DNA of 64,000 bases from Oscillospiraceae bacterium. GTDB lineage: Bacteria > Bacillota > Clostridia > Oscillospirales > Ruminococcaceae. Positions within the stretch are counted from its first letter, which is position 1. Each line of letters begins with the position of its first letter. The stretch lies in the NCBI GenBank assembly GCA_900770285.1, contig CAAGJO010000019.1, forward strand, positions 124,001 through 188,000, read 5' to 3'. Positions 61,058 to 64,000 of this stretch are shown in pieces. A program made the position numbers and the translations under genes. The notes beneath the pieces are model-generated. The model ran no database searches, was not told where the DNA came from, and saw nothing but the letters and a program-made list of their open reading frames with translations.

Positions 61058-62626
61058 ATGAAAAAATTGCTGTCCAAAATTGCCGTAATTATTCTCGGCA
61101 CAGTATTATTTACCGGAATGTGTTCGTCCCTTGTTTGTTATGCAAACGTCAAAGAGGATAACACATTTGTCGTTGGATTTGACGCTGAATTCCCGCCCTA
61201 CGGATACAAAGACGACAACGGAGAATATGTGGGATTCGATCTTGATTTAGCCCAGGAAGTCTGTAACCGCAAAGGCTGGATTCTAAAAAAACAGCCTATC
61301 GAATGGAACTCAAAAGATATGGAGCTTAAAACCGGTGCAATAGACTGCATATGGAACGGTTTTACAATGAACGGAAGAGAAAAAGACTATACATGGAGTA
61401 CTCCATATGTTGACAACTCCCAGGTAGTTATTGTCAAGGATTCCTCAAAAATATCCAAGCTTACTGACCTCTCAGGGAAAATAGTAACTGTTCAGGCTGA
61501 CAGTTCGGCGCTTGCCGCTCTTACCGGCGAAGATGCTTCAGAAGAAAACAAAGCTCTGGCAAAATCATTTAAACAGCTCCAACAGGTTGGTGACTACAAC
61601 AGTGCATTTTTAAACCTTGATTCCGGAGCAGTAGACGCTGTCTGCATGGATATAGGCGTTGCAAAATATGAACTGAAATCACGAGGCAGCGGATTTAAAA
61701 TGCTTGACCAGCATTTGTCTACCGAAAAGTATGGCATAGGCTTTAAACTTGGAAACACCGAGCTTCGTGATGAAGTTCAAAGCACGCTCATCGAAATGCT
61801 TAATGACGGAACTTTTGCGAAAATTGCTGAAAACTGGGGACTTGATGAGGCTGTATGTCTTTCAGCCAGTGACAAAGTGACAGATGAAGATTCTTCTCAG
61901 ACAGAACAAGCAACTCAAACTTCTAAACAGCAAGGCTTTGCATCAAAGATATTGGACATATCAAAGCAACTTGCGGAAGGTCTTCTCACCTCTCTTGCTA
62001 TATTTGTTCTTACCATTATTTTTTCAATGCCTCTCGGACTGTTGGTTGCTGCCGGAAGAATGTCCAGATTTGCTCCTCTTCGTGGATTTATAAAGCTTTA
62101 CATATCAATTGTAAGGGGAACGCCGCTTATGCTGCAGCTGCTTGTAGTATTCTTCGGACCGCATTTTCTCTTTCAGTTTCTCGGACAATTCTTCCCATAT
62201 TTCCTTCATGTAAGCACACCTCCGGGATATCGCTTTGTAGCAGTTATAATCGGATTCTCCGTAAACTATGCAGCATATTTTGCAGAGATTTACCGTTCAG
62301 GAATTCAAGCTATTCCAAAAGGACAATATGAAGCCAGCGAAGTTTTAGGCTACAGCAGAATGCAGACAAATATTAAAATTGTTCTTCCTCAAATGATAAA
62401 GAACATAATCCCTTCAATCACCAATGAAGTTATAACTCTTGTAAAGGATACCTCATTAGCATTTGCCTTATCATACACAGAAATGTTTACACTTGCCAAG
62501 CAGATTTCAGCGGCACAGGCTACAATGATGCCGTTGTTTATAGCAGGCGTATTCTATTACATTTTCAACTTTGTAGTTGCATTTATAATGGATCATATAG
62601 AGAAAAAGCTTAATTATTACAGATAA
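61058..62626 (+). CDS. Polar amino-acid ABC transporter, fused binding protein and permease
   Basis: The 522-residue protein has a signal peptide (cleavage near VCYAN), a family 3 solute-binding domain (about 34-265: FVVGFDAEFPPYGYKD, YVGFDLDLAQEV, DCIWNGFTMNGRE), a Ser/Gln linker, and a HisM/GlnP permease domain (about 300-520: LLTSLAIFVLTIIFS, SIVRGTPLMLQLLVVFF, EASEVLGYSRMQTNIKIVLPQ). Binding domain outside and permease in the membrane act as one chain. Glutamine or another polar amino acid is likely. AAAGGA lies about 12 bases before the ATG at 61058; an in-frame TTG at 61037 lies before that site. Confidence 0.93.
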   Translation: MKKLLSKIAVIILGTVLFTGMCSSLVCYANVKEDNTFVVGFDAEFPPYGYKDDNGEYVGFDLDLAQEVCNRKGWILKKQPIEWNSKDMELKTGAIDCIWNGFTMNGREKDYTWSTPYVDNSQVVIVKDSSKISKLTDLSGKIVTVQADSSALAALTGEDASEENKALAKSFKQLQQVGDYNSAFLNLDSGAVDAVCMDIGVAKYELKSRGSGFKMLDQHLSTEKYGIGFKLGNTELRDEVQSTLIEMLNDGTFAKIAENWGLDEAVCLSASDKVTDEDSSQTEQATQTSKQQGFASKILDISKQLAEGLLTSLAIFVLTIIFSMPLGLLVAAGRMSRFAPLRGFIKLYISIVRGTPLMLQLLVVFFGPHFLFQFLGQFFPYFLHVSTPPGYRFVAVIIGFSVNYAAYFAEIYRSGIQAIPKGQYEASEVLGYSRMQTNIKIVLPQMIKNIIPSITNEVITLVKDTSLAFALSYTEMFTLAKQISAAQATMMPLFIAGVFYYIFNFVVAFIMDHIEKKLNYYR

Positions 62627-62647
62627 ACAGATAAGGGGTGAATAAAA

Positions 62648-63418
62648 GTGGCAAATAATTTACTTGAAGTAAACAACATAAAGAAAAGCTTCGGCGATTT
62701 ACAGGTACTTAAGGACATTAGTCTTTCAGTCGCTGAAAGTGAAGTGATATCAATACTTGGCCCGTCAGGCTCAGGAAAATCGACCTTGCTCAGATGTATG
62801 AGCATGCTTGAGAAAATAGACGGCGGAGAAATCAGCTACTGCGGAGAGCAGGCAGTAAGCAGCAAGAGCGGAAGTCCGATTTATGCAGACAAAGAGCATT
62901 TAAAAAGAATTCGAGGATATTTTGGACTTGTATTTCAGAATTTTAATCTTTTCCCACATTATTCGGTAATGAAAAACCTTACAGACGCACCTATTCATGT
63001 TCAAAAGCGTCCAAAGGAAGAAGTAATTGCCGAAGCAAAATCACTGCTGAAAAAAATGGGGCTTTCCGACAAAGGGAATTACTATCCTTACCAGCTTTCG
63101 GGAGGACAGCAGCAGCGTGTTGCCATAGCAAGAGCCCTTGCTATGAACCCCAGAATGTTGTTTTTCGATGAGCCAACATCTGCACTTGACCCTGAGCTTA
63201 CAGCGGAAATACTGAAAGTATTAAGAGGGCTTGCAGCAGAAAAAATGACAATGGTTATAGTAACTCACGAAATAGACTTTGCAAGAAGTGTTTCAGACAG
63301 AGTCATATTCATGGACGGGGGCGTTATAGTCGAGGAAGGAAAACCAAGCGAGGTTATTGACAATCCTAAAAATGAAAGAACCAGAGCTTTTTTAAAGAAG
63401 ATGAATGACGAAGCTTAG
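62648..63418 (+). CDS. Polar amino-acid ABC transporter ATPase
   Basis: The 256-residue ATPase has Walker A GPSGSGKST, Q-loop VFQNFNLFPHYSVMKNL, signature LSGGQQQRVAIARALAM, Walker B LFFDEPTSALD and H-loop VTHEIDFA. It drives the fused binding-protein/permease encoded 21 bases upstream. The start is GTG with AAGGGG before it. Confidence 0.96.
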   Translation: MANNLLEVNNIKKSFGDLQVLKDISLSVAESEVISILGPSGSGKSTLLRCMSMLEKIDGGEISYCGEQAVSSKSGSPIYADKEHLKRIRGYFGLVFQNFNLFPHYSVMKNLTDAPIHVQKRPKEEVIAEAKSLLKKMGLSDKGNYYPYQLSGGQQQRVAIARALAMNPRMLFFDEPTSALDPELTAEILKVLRGLAAEKMTMVIVTHEIDFARSVSDRVIFMDGGVIVEEGKPSEVIDNPKNERTRAFLKKMNDEA

Positions 63419-63571
63419 AGTCTTAATGAATACAGATGTAACCATTAAGTTAACTTGTACCTTTACGCTTAAGTTAATTTATGATGAAAGTTTATTTTTT
63501 CTCAGAAAGCATCTAATTCATTAGAAATGATAAGTTTGATGAGCCGTATTATCTGATTCTGAATATTACAA

Positions 63572-63605
63572 AAGGGGGCTGTTGCGTTTGTGCAACAGCC
63601 CCCTT
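63572..63605 (-). terminator. Strong hairpin terminator, probably for a minus-strand transcript from the right
   Basis: A perfect 14-bp GC-rich stem (63572-63585 with 63592-63605, six-base loop) has TTTTG on the minus strand but only two T on the plus strand. It lies 150 bases after the ATPase stop, so it could also stop that transcript. Confidence 0.75.
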
Positions 63606-64000
63606 AATTATATTTATAATTCTAACAAATCGTACTAACTCTAACAGCGCAAACAAAAATCCCGTTACCAACAAATTGACAACAAGTAATAAACCATTCA
63701 TTAGGACTGGTGCGGCAAAGGGTGACTGGCAAATGTATGACACAGATTATGCAAGTTTCTGTAAGGCACTTTGCCTTTCCGCTGGATCTACACTGTCATA
63801 TTGTTTATGCCCATTCTTCTTTCTGGATCTGTTTTTTATTTCTGCTATTTCATACTTATGCTTTCCTCCTGCTGTTCGGTCTGTTGCACCTTTTTAGTGT
63901 CTTACTTACTCCATTGGAATTGATCAGACTCTCTTAAGTTTAGCACATGAATTGATGTCAGATAGTCCGTAGATGAGTTTCACAAGTACAAAAACATAGT
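63606..64000. other. No intact gene; possible decayed coding sequence
   Basis: No intact frame with a start site was found. On the minus strand short stop-bounded stretches look protein-like but lie in different frames: one contains LTSIHVLNLRESDQFQWSK (about 63927-63983) and another YEIAEIKNRSRKKNGHKQYD followed by SVDPAERQSALQ (about 63755-63862). This may be the remnant of a broken gene or mobile element. I recognise no family. Confidence 0.35.

Noticed and set aside
63440..63480. Repeated TTAAGTTAA motif after the ATPase gene
   Set aside because: Only two short AT-rich copies, easily expected by chance in this composition.

Overview
This window looks like the chromosome of a low-GC, Gram-positive, plant-fibre-associated anaerobe of the Clostridia, most likely a Ruminococcus relative (Oscillospiraceae). 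The evidence is the gene content: a type III glutamine synthetase (GlnN), a GH130 mannoside phosphorylase beside a GH5 lipoprotein, a secreted modular CotH-kinase protein with a carbohydrate-binding-like N-terminus, spore-germination type YpeB, a strong Shine-Dalgarno consensus, and many sigma-A promoters with an exact 17-base spacer. The species is inferred; no rRNA gene is present to confirm it. Most genes lie on the minus strand.

Layout. Positions 1-1697 hold the 5' part of a secreted CotH gene that runs off the left edge. Positions 1930-4832 hold rpsO-pnp, with a large hairpin element in the pnp leader. Positions 4979-9653 hold a DUF1275 membrane protein, two small unknown genes, comFC, recD2 and a small membrane protein. 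Positions 9886-17636 are the rpoBC unit, with its own promoter and terminator and without rplJL. Positions 17795-21920 hold a lone undecaprenyl-phosphate sugar transferase and a beta-mannan module (GH130, GH5, YjbR-like). punA (plus strand) converges on a long minus-strand run (42.8 kb down to 23.0 kb): rRNA methyltransferase, dprA, topA, trmFO, plsX, rnc, radical SAM, smc, ftsY, rdgB, yhbY, nadD, yqeK, rsfS, leuS, pheA, ispF. This run joins DNA processing, envelope lipid, RNA processing, protein targeting and translation genes with overlaps or short spacers. Positions 42914-44310 are the infC-rpmI-rplT operon, with an attenuator leader and an AUA start for infC. ypeB diverges from it.

Positions 45863-49986 form a nitrogen module: GlnN followed by an ammonium channel fused to its own PII sensor domain. 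The glnN promoter is followed almost at once by an intrinsic-terminator hairpin, which suggests control by attenuation. To its right are a glycerophosphodiesterase, a PrsA-like foldase lipoprotein, a secreted FN3/SleB-like hydrolase, a triple-S1 protein, a CUT1 sugar ABC transporter without an ATPase gene, a sodium/solute symporter, DAHP synthase, and an amino-acid ABC transporter whose binding protein and permease are fused. The last 580 bases contain no intact gene.

No CRISPR array, prophage, intact insertion sequence, tRNA or rRNA was seen. The most noteworthy signals are the Amt-PII fusion with the promoter-proximal glnN terminator, an FtsY with its acidic domain moved to the C-terminus, the long pnp leader hairpin, and the use of UUG/AUA starts in essential genes.
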